Assembly: GCA_958448515.1 (NCBI GenBank)
Contig: CAUDEF010000001.1
Location: 62,001-126,000, forward strand
Source: an uncultured Phascolarctobacterium sp.
GTDB lineage: Bacteria; Bacillota; Negativicutes; Acidaminococcales; Acidaminococcaceae
DNA: 64,000 nt
Direction: 5' to 3'
Numbering within the stretch: the stretch's first letter is position 1; the number at the start of each line of letters is the position of its first letter. Shown here in pieces: positions 49,977-58,220 of the stretch. The position numbers were made by a program, and so were the translations under genes. Below the pieces are notes generated by a model. It had not been told where the DNA came from. It ran no database searches and saw nothing but the letters and a program-made list of their open reading frames with translations.

Positions 49977-50030
49977 TTATCCACTATATTAACATAAAGT
50001 TATCCACACTGTTGATAAACCTGTGGATAT
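49977..50030. other. second DnaA-box cluster
   Basis: Four DnaA-box-like 9-mers in 54 bp: TTATCCACT at 49977-49985 (+), perfect TTATCCACA at 50000-50008 (+), TTATCAACA at 50010-50018 (-) and ATATCCACA at 50022-50030 (-). The cluster sits between the hem terminator and the tRNA-Lys terminator. Confidence 0.58.
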
Positions 50031-50047
50031 TATATTTTTGAAAAACA

Positions 50048-50073
50048 AAAACCCAACCAAAAGGTTGGGTTTT
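50048..50073 (-). terminator. tRNA-Lys terminator
   Basis: AAACCCAACC / GGTTGGGTTT with an AAAA loop; the minus strand continues TTGTTTTTC. Confidence 0.8.
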
Positions 50074-50088
50074 ATTCACAAATAAAAA

Positions 50089-50164
50089 TGGTGATCCACC
50101 CGCGACTCGAACGCGGGACACCCTGATTAAAAGTCAGGTGCTCTACCGACTGAGCTAGTGGATC
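50089..50164 (-). tRNA. tRNA-Lys (anticodon TTT)
   Basis: A complete 76-nt cloverleaf with encoded CCA. Acceptor arms GATCCAC / GTGGATC pair fully, the D-loop is CTAGCTCAGTCGGTAGAGC-like, the anticodon stem CTGAC / ATCAG-side closes a loop with TTT, and the T-arm CGCGTTCGAGTCGCG is canonical. Discriminator base is A. Confidence 0.97.
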
Positions 50165-50193
50165 ACGTCAGTTGCTTCATCAGCAACAATATC

Positions 50194-50222
50194 ATTATAC
50201 ACATACGCTCAAAATTTGTCAA
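50194..50222 (-). promoter_or_regulatory. tRNA-Lys promoter
   Basis: Consensus TTGACA (50222-50217), 17-base spacer, TATAAT (50199-50194) on the minus strand. A GTTGC / GCAAC hairpin lies in the short leader before the tRNA. Confidence 0.85.
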
Positions 50223-50230
50223 CTATTTTT

Positions 50231-51424
50231 TTATTTATCTGTAAAATTATCGAAATAACCCTGGACCAAAACCACAGGTGTTCCTTTATCACCGGAGCCG
50301 CTGGTTAAATCGCACAGTGAACCGATTAAATCAGTCAGCTGTCTGGGTGTAGTTCCCTGAGAAACCATGCTGCCTACCAGGCTGCCATCTTTTTCTTTAA
50401 TACGCTTTGATATTGCTTCCTGCAAATCCTTACCGCTGAGATTTTTAAAATCGTTATCAGCCAGATATTTAAGTTTCAGTTCGTTGGGAGTACCTACAAG
50501 TCCGGAAGTAAAAGCCGGTGATACTACAGGATCAGCCAGTTCCCAGATTTTTCCCTGCGGATCTTTAAATGCACCGTCACCATAAACCATTACTTCTACA
50601 TGTTTGCCGGTAAGCTGCATAACTTTAGCCTGAATAGCTTCTACTACATCCTGGCATTCACGCGGGAAAAGTTTGATCTGCTCCTCAGTAGACTTATTGG
50701 AACCAAGCAAGCCATATCTTGCATTGTAACCGCTGCCATCTACAGAAGCTGTCAAAATATCATCAAGACTGCAAACAACTTTTGCTCCGGCTGCTTTTAA
50801 AATGCGTTTGGTACGTGCACGGGTATGAATATCGCAGTTCAGTACGCAGTCAGTATATTCCAAAATAGTTTTTATCTGATTGGCAAAAATAATTTCTACC
50901 TCTGCCCCTTCCTGTCTGATTAAATCCGCATAATAAGCTACATAATCAACTCCGGTAAATTCATGCTTATTTTCACCAAACAGTTCACGGTATTTTTCTA
51001 AAGTAAGCACATCAGAATATGGATTAATACCAGCTTCATCAATCTGATCATAAGTCAGCAGAGCATTTCCTACTTCATCACTTGGATAACTGAGCATTAA
51101 AACAATTTTTTTCGCTCCTCTGGCAATGCCTTTCAGACATATTGCAAATCTGTTGCGGGATAAAATAGGAAAAATAACACCTATGGTATCTCCACCAAGT
51201 TTACTTCTTATGTCAGCAGCAATATTATCAACAGAAGCATAATTACCCTGTGCCCGAGCAACTACAGACTCAGTAACAGCAATTACATCTCTGTCGTGCA
51301 GCTGAAATCCCTCTTCCTGTGCCGCACCCAGAACACTGTCAACTACAATGGCAGCAATATCGTCTCCTTCTCTGATGATAGGGCAGCGTATTCCTCTTGA
51401 TACAGTACCTACTTTTCTTTCCAT
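50231..51424 (-). CDS. coenzyme F420-0:L-glutamate ligase (CofE)-like protein
   Basis: A 397-residue CofE-superfamily protein (RGIRCPIIREGDDIAAIVVD, HDRDVIAVTESVVARAQGN, LSRNRFAICLKGIARGAKK). True CofE adds glutamate to F420-0, but no other F420 genes are seen here, and such proteins are common in Firmicutes that lack F420, so a different gamma-glutamyl ligase role is likely. Single-gene unit upstream of tRNA-Lys. Confidence 0.8.
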   Translation of the reverse strand: MERKVGTVSRGIRCPIIREGDDIAAIVVDSVLGAAQEEGFQLHDRDVIAVTESVVARAQGNYASVDNIAADIRSKLGGDTIGVIFPILSRNRFAICLKGIARGAKKIVLMLSYPSDEVGNALLTYDQIDEAGINPYSDVLTLEKYRELFGENKHEFTGVDYVAYYADLIRQEGAEVEIIFANQIKTILEYTDCVLNCDIHTRARTKRILKAAGAKVVCSLDDILTASVDGSGYNARYGLLGSNKSTEEQIKLFPRECQDVVEAIQAKVMQLTGKHVEVMVYGDGAFKDPQGKIWELADPVVSPAFTSGLVGTPNELKLKYLADNDFKNLSGKDLQEAISKRIKEKDGSLVGSMVSQGTTPRQLTDLIGSLCDLTSGSGDKGTPVVLVQGYFDNFTDK

Positions 51425-51541
51425 AATGGTCCTCCGAAGACAATTTTATCATCTTATGCACAACACCGCTGTTATACATATAACTACACATTATTATAGC
51501 TTAAGCACCGCAATACTTCAATAAAACAAAAGAGCACAGCA

Positions 51542-51976
51542 TCAGCCGTGCTCTTTTTGCAATTTTTTATTAATGTTCTTTCTCAGCCTTTGCAGCATCA
51601 TTACAAGCTGCTGCAGATTTTCTGCATCAATATCTCCGTAAACAGCCTGCATGCATTCGTTGTCAATTACCCTTAAAGCAGGCAGGGCCTCTTTTGCTTT
51701 TGCCGTCAGATATAAAGAAAATGCTCTTTTATCCTGTATATTACGGCGCCGCAGTACATAGCCATTTCGTTCCAGTTTATCCACCATGGCTTTTACTGTA
51801 TTGGCATCCTTATCAAGTTTTTCTGCCAGCTGCTTTTGTGAGCTTCCTTCCTCTTCTGAAAGTTTATCAATAACAACAAACTGCTCCGGAGTAATACCAT
51901 AAGGTTCCAGACCTTTATTTAACAGCTGATAAATTTTTCTGGCTGTATAACAGATTTCATAACCAACAGAATTAAT
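51542..51976 (-). CDS. MarR-family regulator, probable ATT start
   Basis: A 144-residue winged-helix regulator. GITPEQFVVIDKLSEEEGSS, QKQLAEKLDKDANTVKAMVD (recognition helix) and LERNGYVLRRRNIQDKRAF (wing) are typical. No ATG, GTG or TTG suits the start: a TTG at 51991 lies before the ribosome binding site, while GGGGGGAG stands five bases before an in-frame ATT at 51974-51976. It is the second gene after a metallo-beta-lactamase-fold gene, whose promoter contains a palindrome suited to MarR. Confidence 0.8.
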   Translation of the reverse strand: MNSVGYEICYTARKIYQLLNKGLEPYGITPEQFVVIDKLSEEEGSSQKQLAEKLDKDANTVKAMVDKLERNGYVLRRRNIQDKRAFSLYLTAKAKEALPALRVIDNECMQAVYGDIDAENLQQLVMMLQRLRKNINKKLQKEHG

Positions 51977-52030
51977 AAAAACTCCCCCCAATTTAAATTA
52001 ATTCTGTATTACCATATTTACAGGCACTTG

Positions 52031-52921
52031 TCAATCTTCTTCAGTATTCTGCTGCAATTTCAGCTCAGCCGCAGCAATCAAGCCATCAAAATATTTACGT
52101 ATGCCTTCTTTGCCAATGATGAAAGGATTCTGTTCTCCTTCCTGCAGCTTTCCTGCCTTGGCAAGGTTAGCGTAACCGTTTTCTGCAAAAAGATGCGCAG
52201 TAAGCTCTATCTCTGCACCTGCATCTTCAGCCAGCTTACCAAAATATTCTGCAGACTGTTTATATTTTTTCTGCAGTTCTTTATCTGCCGGAATTCCGGT
52301 GCCTCCCCACAATACTGCAGTATAGGTTTTTTCTTTATCATATACAGGGAAAATTACCGATAAGCCGCCAGGAGTATGACCCGGTGTTTCAACAATGGTT
52401 ACATCGGTATTACCAAGGCTTATTTTATCCTGATCCTGCACAAAAATATCTACTTTAGTTTTAGGAGATCTTGCAGAATTCGCTCCCGTATTCAAATTGT
52501 ACATCAAGTCGGTGTCTACTTTTGTCATTACTACCTGTGCACCATATTTTTCCCGCAGATAATTTGCTCCGCCGTAATGATCACCGTGTCCGTGAGTAAC
52601 AATAATATATTTCAGCTGCTCAGGCTCCAAGCCCAGCTGACGCATGCCTTTTTCAATAAGCTGTGCATCTCTGTCATCCCACATGGAGTCAATTAATATC
52701 AAGCCCTGCTCTGTTTCCAGCACCCAGGCCACAACACTGACACTGCCAATGCAATAAACATTATCAAACACTTTCGTAGGCGTTAGAGGAGTGTTATCCA
52801 GAAGATATTTCATAACACCGGCAGCCGGTCTGGATTTTACTTCATCAGTATTTTCTGCTGCCAGCACCGGATTTACCAGTAATGCTGCCATAAGCAGCGC
52901 ACCTGCTAATTTTTTAAACAT
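52031..52921 (-). CDS. exported metallo-beta-lactamase-fold hydrolase
   Basis: A 296-residue secreted or periplasmic MBL-fold protein: signal peptide ending NPVLAAE, then the zinc motif IVTHGHGDHYGGANYL (about residues 108-123), ETPGHTPGGLSV and AHLFAENGY. Most similar in layout to subclass B3-like enzymes, which include true beta-lactamases and unrelated hydrolases; substrate unknown. It is encoded with a MarR regulator, suggesting induction by a small molecule. Confidence 0.85.
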   Translation of the reverse strand: MFKKLAGALLMAALLVNPVLAAENTDEVKSRPAAGVMKYLLDNTPLTPTKVFDNVYCIGSVSVVAWVLETEQGLILIDSMWDDRDAQLIEKGMRQLGLEPEQLKYIIVTHGHGDHYGGANYLREKYGAQVVMTKVDTDLMYNLNTGANSARSPKTKVDIFVQDQDKISLGNTDVTIVETPGHTPGGLSVIFPVYDKEKTYTAVLWGGTGIPADKELQKKYKQSAEYFGKLAEDAGAEIELTAHLFAENGYANLAKAGKLQEGEQNPFIIGKEGIRKYFDGLIAAAELKLQQNTEED

Positions 52922-52951
52922 TATTTTTACCTCCCTGCTGTTTTTAATTTT

Positions 52952-52980
52952 ATATTAGTACGTATACGTATTATTGTCAA
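52952..52980 (-). promoter_or_regulatory. promoter with palindromic operator, MBL-marR operon
   Basis: TTGACA (52980-52975) and TAATAT (52957-52952) are 17 bases apart on the minus strand. The perfect 12-base palindrome TACGTATACGTA (52959-52970) lies within the spacer, an ideal place for repression by the MarR protein encoded downstream. Confidence 0.65.
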
Positions 52981-52989
52981 GAAAAATAA

Positions 52990-53016
52990 ACTCCTGCATA
53001 ACAAGTATGCAGGAGT
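52990..53016 (-). terminator. purA terminator
   Basis: ACTCCTGCATA / TATGCAGGAGT stem with a five-base loop; the minus strand continues TTTATTTTTC. It ends only ten bases before the MBL -35 element. Confidence 0.85.
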
Positions 53017-53025
53017 AATATTATT

Positions 53026-54315
53026 TTACAGAAGTTCTTTTAAAACAATAGTCTGTTCACGGCTTGGACCAACAGAAACGATACCCAGTTCTACACCGGC
53101 AACTTCACTTAAACGTTCCAGATATTTCTTAGCGTTAGCAGGAAGTTTGTCATATTCGCGTACACCGCTGATATCGGTCATCCAGCCTTCAAATTCTTCG
53201 TAAATAGGCTCTACCTTAGCAAGTACATTTAAGCTTGCAGGAATACGTTTTAAAACTTCATCGCCAATTTTGTAGCCTACGCACATTTTGATAACCGGCA
53301 TCTGATCCAGAATATCAAGACGAGTAATTGCCAGATAATCAAGGCTGTTCAGACGGGCACTGTAGCGCAGCATGAAAGCATCCAGCCAGCCGCAGCGGCG
53401 AGGACGGCCTGTTACAGTACCGTATTCACGTCCAGTTTCACGAATATGTGTTCCAGGACCATCAGTGTCATGAAGCTCAGTAATAAACGGACCTTCGCCA
53501 ACACGAGTAGTGTAAGCCTTTACAACACCCACTACATGATCGATAAATTTAGGACCAACGCCGCTGCCGGTGCAGGCATTGCCCGCAGTCGGATTGGAGC
53601 TTGTTACATAAGGATATGTACCATGGTCAATATCAAGGAAAGTAGCCTGTGCACCTTCAAAAAGTACATTCTTTTCAGCTGTGAAAAGCTCGTCCATAAC
53701 AACACCAGTATCAGTTACATAAGGACGCAATTCTTCAGCATAGCCAAGATATTCTTTTAAAACTGTATCATAATCGAAAGGCTCGCCATTATAAATTTTG
53801 GTAATAACAGCATTTTTAGCTTCCAGATTAATTTTCAGTTTAGCTGCAAATGTTTCAGGTTCCATAAGGTCGCAGATACGGATACCGGTGCGGGCAACTT
53901 TATCCATATAGCACGGACCAATACCGCCTTTGGTAGTACCTATTTTGTTCTGTCCCAGTGCTGCTTCCTGCAGTTCATCAAGTCTTTGATGATAAGGAAG
54001 AACAACATGTGCACGGTCAGAAATAACCAGATTACTGCAGTCAATGCCTTTTTCCTTCATGCCTGCAATTTCCTGCAGCACAACTCCCGGATTGATAACT
54101 ACGCCGTTTCCAAGAACGTTAACTTTATCTTTAAACAGCACACCGGAAGGAAGTAATCTGAGCTTATAAGCAACATTATCTACCACAACGGTATGACCTG
54201 CATTGGAACCGCCGGAGTAGCGAACAACAGCATCAGCCTTTTGAGCCAAATAGTCAACAATCTTACCTTTACCTTCATCGCCCCATTGGGCACCTAAAAC
54301 AATTACAGATGACAT
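53026..54315 (-). CDS. purA: adenylosuccinate synthetase
   Basis: A 429-residue GTP-dependent enzyme joining IMP and aspartate. VLGAQWGDEGKGKIVDYLA holds the P-loop and catalytic Asp, SGGSNAGHTVV the catalytic His, and GTTKGGIGPCYMDK, PTAGNACTGSGVGP and TGRPRRCGWLDAF are further signatures. It is the next gene after purB in the same direction. Confidence 0.97.
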   Translation of the reverse strand: MSSVIVLGAQWGDEGKGKIVDYLAQKADAVVRYSGGSNAGHTVVVDNVAYKLRLLPSGVLFKDKVNVLGNGVVINPGVVLQEIAGMKEKGIDCSNLVISDRAHVVLPYHQRLDELQEAALGQNKIGTTKGGIGPCYMDKVARTGIRICDLMEPETFAAKLKINLEAKNAVITKIYNGEPFDYDTVLKEYLGYAEELRPYVTDTGVVMDELFTAEKNVLFEGAQATFLDIDHGTYPYVTSSNPTAGNACTGSGVGPKFIDHVVGVVKAYTTRVGEGPFITELHDTDGPGTHIRETGREYGTVTGRPRRCGWLDAFMLRYSARLNSLDYLAITRLDILDQMPVIKMCVGYKIGDEVLKRIPASLNVLAKVEPIYEEFEGWMTDISGVREYDKLPANAKKYLERLSEVAGVELGIVSVGPSREQTIVLKELL

Positions 54316-54332
54316 AGCAGTCTCTCCTTATC

Positions 54333-55625
54333 TTATAATCCAAATCTGGACATGATCAAATCAACATGTCTTAACATAGGTTTGGGATCAAAACAATGTT
54401 CAATTTCTTCATCGGTCAAATAAATCTTAATGTCCGGGTCTTTTTCAACATTGGTTTTGAAATCAGCACCTTCCAGCCAGCGTGCCATAGCATTTCTCTG
54501 TACCCATTTGTAAGCATCTTCACGGAGAACTCCTTTGCTTACCAGAGCAATCAGCAGGTTCTGACTGAAAATAAGTCCGCCGGTTTTGTTAAGGTTAGCC
54601 ATCATAGCATCAGGATATACCAGCAGTTTATCAATAATATTAGTGAATTTTCTCAGCATATGATCAAGAGCAATAGTAGCATCCGGCAAAATTACGCGTT
54701 CTACAGAGGAATGAGAAATATCTCTTTCATGCCAGAGGGTAACATCTTCCAGAGCTGCAATTGCATAACCGCGCAGAAGTCTTGCCATACCGGAAACTTT
54801 TTCGCAGGTAATAGGATTACGTTTATGCGGCATAGCAGAAGAACCTTTCTGACCGGGAGCAAAATATTCCTCAGCTTCGCGGATATCTGTACGCTGCAGG
54901 TTACGGATTTCTGTTGCCATCTTGTCCAGAGAAGAACCGATAATAGCAAGTGTGGTAAGGAAATCAGCATGACGGTCACGCTGAATAACCTGAGTAGCCA
55001 GACGAACAGGTTTTAAGCCGAGTTTTTCGCATACATATTCTTCAACAAACGGATCAATATTGGAATAAGTGCCTACTGCACCGGAAAGCTTGCCAACAGC
55101 AACAAATTCTCTTGCCTGTTTCAGACGTTCCATATTTCTTTCGGTTTCGTCCATCCACAAAGCAAATTTAAGGCCAAAAGTCATAGGCTCAGCATGAATA
55201 CCATGAGTACGGCCAATCATGATGGTGTGTTTATGCTCTGCTGCACGGCGTTTTAAAACAGCATGGAATTTTTCCAGATGACTCATCAACAGATCTGCAG
55301 CCTGTACCATCATGTAGCACAGCGCAGTATCCTTAACGTCACTGGAGGTAAGTCCTTTATGAATATATTTGGACGCATCACCAACATATTCAGCAACATT
55401 GGTCAGAAAAGCAATAATGTCATGATTGGTAACTGCTTCAATTTCTTTAATGCGTTCAATGCGGAAATCAGCTTTAGTCTGAATATCCTTTAAAGCATCA
55501 TCCGGAACAATGCCTAATTTGTTCATTGCTTCGCAAGCAAGAATTTCTACTTTCAGCATTGTTCGGAATTCATTTTCCAATGTCCAGATATTGCCCATTT
55601 CCGGGTGAGTATAGCGCTCAATCAT
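54333..55625 (-). CDS. purB: adenylosuccinate lyase
   Basis: A 430-residue fumarase/aspartase-superfamily enzyme cleaving adenylosuccinate and SAICAR. The signature loop is KGSSAMPHKRNPI (about residues 260-272) with SSDVKDTALCYM and GRTHGIHAEPMTFG earlier. It begins the purB-purA pair; purC, which makes one of its substrates, is at 25.3 kb. Confidence 0.97.
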   Translation of the reverse strand: MIERYTHPEMGNIWTLENEFRTMLKVEILACEAMNKLGIVPDDALKDIQTKADFRIERIKEIEAVTNHDIIAFLTNVAEYVGDASKYIHKGLTSSDVKDTALCYMMVQAADLLMSHLEKFHAVLKRRAAEHKHTIMIGRTHGIHAEPMTFGLKFALWMDETERNMERLKQAREFVAVGKLSGAVGTYSNIDPFVEEYVCEKLGLKPVRLATQVIQRDRHADFLTTLAIIGSSLDKMATEIRNLQRTDIREAEEYFAPGQKGSSAMPHKRNPITCEKVSGMARLLRGYAIAALEDVTLWHERDISHSSVERVILPDATIALDHMLRKFTNIIDKLLVYPDAMMANLNKTGGLIFSQNLLIALVSKGVLREDAYKWVQRNAMARWLEGADFKTNVEKDPDIKIYLTDEEIEHCFDPKPMLRHVDLIMSRFGL

Positions 55626-55770
55626 TATTTTATGCCTCCTAATATATAATTTTCATTCAAAAAAATAGGTCGAATTTAAAAACATATCCTTCTCTATCAT
55701 ATCATTTTATGCTATTATTCGCAAGAGTTCTGAATAATTTTTACATTTATATTCAATATTGTTCGGGTTT

Positions 55771-56367
55771 TTAGCCATTTTCTGCCAGCTTTTTGGCAAA
55801 AATTACTGTTTTCTGTTTTCCAAGCAGCGGCATTTTATCGTTCACAAAAGTTTTGCGTAAAACAAAGCCCTTCTTTTCATAATAATCAAGATCGCAGGTT
55901 TCATCTGCCCACAGAAGCAGACTTGCAAAACCCTTCTGACGTGCCAGACAGAGAATATTGTTCAGCAGCAAGCTGCCTCCGCCGCGCACTGTACTCAGAT
56001 AAAGCAATAACTGTAAATCACTGTCTGTACTGCAGCTGTCCAAAGCACTGCCGTTATATGCCAGATAATTCATATAGCTTTCGGCAATCTGCCTTTCCTG
56101 TACAGTAAAAAATCTACTCTGCGTATCAAACCATTCTGCAAAACAGCTTTTATCGCACTTTTTTCCTGCAAGCAAAAATCCCTGCATTATTCCTGCATCA
56201 GAAAATTTAAACGACAGAGCATTATTTTTACTGTAATATCTGACCATAGCCTGGTAAACAAAGTTTTTCAGTCTGCTGTCAGGCCACGGCAGTTCATCTC
56301 CCCAGACTGCAGCAGTGAGCTGAGCAGCATTATATATATCAGCATCATTAAATTTAGTAAGCAGCAT
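55771..56367 (-). CDS. GNAT-like N-acetyltransferase
   Basis: A 198-residue protein with a GNAT-type acetyl-CoA loop (LLYLSTVRGGGSLLLNNILC, about residues 127-146) and the C-terminal strand-helix YYEKKGFVLRKTF. The first 90 residues are less typical. Acceptor unknown. It sits between purB and dnaB as a separate gene. Confidence 0.7.
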   Translation of the reverse strand: MLLTKFNDADIYNAAQLTAAVWGDELPWPDSRLKNFVYQAMVRYYSKNNALSFKFSDAGIMQGFLLAGKKCDKSCFAEWFDTQSRFFTVQERQIAESYMNYLAYNGSALDSCSTDSDLQLLLYLSTVRGGGSLLLNNILCLARQKGFASLLLWADETCDLDYYEKKGFVLRKTFVNDKMPLLGKQKTVIFAKKLAENG

Positions 56368-56383
56368 ATTTCCTCACAAAATA

Positions 56384-56410
56384 AACGGCCTGCATTCACT
56401 GCAGACCGTT
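56384..56410 (-). terminator. terminator upstream of the GNAT gene, after dnaB
   Basis: AACGGCCTGCA / TGCAGACCGTT stem (one mismatch) with a five-base loop, then TTATTTTG on the minus strand. It lies within two bases of the dnaB stop. Confidence 0.6.
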
Positions 56411-56412
56411 AT

Positions 56413-57771
56413 CTATTCAGGACGTCTTGAAAGTCCTTCAAATTTAGTAAATTGTTTATGGAAGAACAGGTTAACTGTATCAACAGGACCGTTACGATGT
56501 TTAGCTATAATAAGCTCTGTAATATTTTTATTTTCCGTTTCCGGATTATAATAATCTTCACGATATAAGAAGGCAACTATATCAGCATCCTGTTCCAATG
56601 AACCTGATTCACGCAGATCGCTTAACATGGGGCGCTTTACCTGTCTTGCTTCAACGCCGCGGCTCAGCTGAGACAGTGCAATTACAGGCACATCCAGCTC
56701 GCGTGCCAACGCCTTTAAGGAACGTGATATTTCAGATACTTCCTGCTGCCTGTCACCGCTGGAATTACGTCTGCCGCTTCCCTGCATCAGCTGCAGATAG
56801 TCGACAACCACAAGGTCCAGTCCGTGCTCAGCTTTAAGTCTGCGTGCACGGCTGCGCATCTCCAGAGCAGTTATACCGGGAGTATCATCAATATAAATTT
56901 TAGCTCTGCTCATAACATCACAGGCATTCCATAAAGACTCCCAGTCCTTGTCGCTCAGCTCACCAATACGCAGACGCTGAGAATCAATGGCAGCTTCTGC
57001 GCACAGCATACGGCTTACCAGCTGCTCCTTGCTCATTTCCAGACTGAAAAAGGCAACGGAACACGGATTCCCGCCGATTTTTTTATGCGCGCGCAAAGCC
57101 ACATTCTGCACAACATTCAGCGCAAAGGCAGTCTTACCCATGGAAGGTCTGGCAGCCAGAATAATAAAGTCTGACGGGTGCAATCCTGATGTAAGCTTGT
57201 CAAGATCAGTAAATCCCGTAGGAATGCCAGTCAAACCGCCTTTATTATTAATAAGCTTCTCTATATCCTGCACAGAATGCATTAAAACATCACTGATAGC
57301 AGTAAAATCAGAGCGCTTCTTACGATTGGAGATCTCCAGAATACGGCTCTCGGCCTTATCAATCAGCGTAGAAACTTCTTCGTCTCCGTCATAGCCCATA
57401 GCGGCAATTTCCGTGGACACCTTAACCAGCTGTCTTAAAACAGATTTTTCGGCTACAATCTCAGCATGATATTTGACATTGGCAGCTGTAGGAAGCAGAT
57501 TGGCAAGAGAGGTAATATAGGCAATACCGCCCACATCCTCCAGCTTGTTATCGCGCTTTAAAATCTCAGTAACTGTAATTAAATCTACAGGTTCATTTTT
57601 GCCCTCCAGCTCCAGCATGGCATTATAAATTACCTTGTGAGCTTCACGGTAAAAATCGTCCGCATTAATAATTTCAGTTACTTTGGCAATTGCTTCCTTG
57701 CTGATAAGCATTGCACATAATACTGATTTTTCAGCCTCAATACTCTGAGGCGGTACTCTTTCTTCTACCAT
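56413..57771 (-). CDS. dnaB: replicative DNA helicase
   Basis: A 452-residue hexameric helicase unwinding DNA ahead of the replisome. The N-terminal domain (PQSIEAEKSVLCAMLISKEA) is followed by the RecA-like core with Walker A ARPSMGKTAFALNV (about residue 209), Walker B LVVVDYLQLM and the arginine-finger region FLYREDYYNPETE. No intein is present. Order rplI-dnaB is the Firmicutes norm. Confidence 0.97.
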   Translation of the reverse strand: MVEERVPPQSIEAEKSVLCAMLISKEAIAKVTEIINADDFYREAHKVIYNAMLELEGKNEPVDLITVTEILKRDNKLEDVGGIAYITSLANLLPTAANVKYHAEIVAEKSVLRQLVKVSTEIAAMGYDGDEEVSTLIDKAESRILEISNRKKRSDFTAISDVLMHSVQDIEKLINNKGGLTGIPTGFTDLDKLTSGLHPSDFIILAARPSMGKTAFALNVVQNVALRAHKKIGGNPCSVAFFSLEMSKEQLVSRMLCAEAAIDSQRLRIGELSDKDWESLWNACDVMSRAKIYIDDTPGITALEMRSRARRLKAEHGLDLVVVDYLQLMQGSGRRNSSGDRQQEVSEISRSLKALARELDVPVIALSQLSRGVEARQVKRPMLSDLRESGSLEQDADIVAFLYREDYYNPETENKNITELIIAKHRNGPVDTVNLFFHKQFTKFEGLSRRPE

Positions 57772-57773
57772 GA

Positions 57774-58220
57774 TTATTCGGCTTCTACAACAACCTTAAA
57801 TTCAGCAGCCACTTCAGGATGCAGTTTGGCAACAGCCTTATATTCGCCAAGTCCTTTTACAGCAGCTTTAAGTTCTACTTTACGGCGGTCAATTTCAATG
57901 CCGGTCTGTTTAACAAGTGCTTCTGCAACATCTTTGGAAGTTACAGAACCAAACATTTTGCCATTGTCACCAAGACGCATTTTAATGGTTACAACAACTT
58001 TCTGAATCTGCGCGCCTAAAACAACAGCTTCATCTTTCTGCTGAGCTGCTCTGTGAGCGGCAGTTGCTTTATCCTGTTTAGCCTGATTAATATTAGCCGC
58101 ATTAGCTTCTTTAGCAAGTTTGCGGGGAAGCAGATAGTTACGGCCGTAACCTTCAGCAGTTTCTACAATATCACCTTTTTTACCTAAACTTTTAATATCT
58201 TGTAACAGAATTACTTTCAT
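57774..58220 (-). CDS. rplI: 50S ribosomal protein L9
   Basis: A 148-residue protein with the L9 signature VILLQDIKSLGKKGDIVETA and GYGRNYLLPRKLA, a long linker helix, and a C-terminal domain with GKMFGSVTSKDVAEAL. It starts inside gdpP (29-base overlap) and ends two bases before dnaB. Confidence 0.97.
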   Translation of the reverse strand: MKVILLQDIKSLGKKGDIVETAEGYGRNYLLPRKLAKEANAANINQAKQDKATAAHRAAQQKDEAVVLGAQIQKVVVTIKMRLGDNGKMFGSVTSKDVAEALVKQTGIEIDRRKVELKAAVKGLGEYKAVAKLHPEVAAEFKVVVEAE

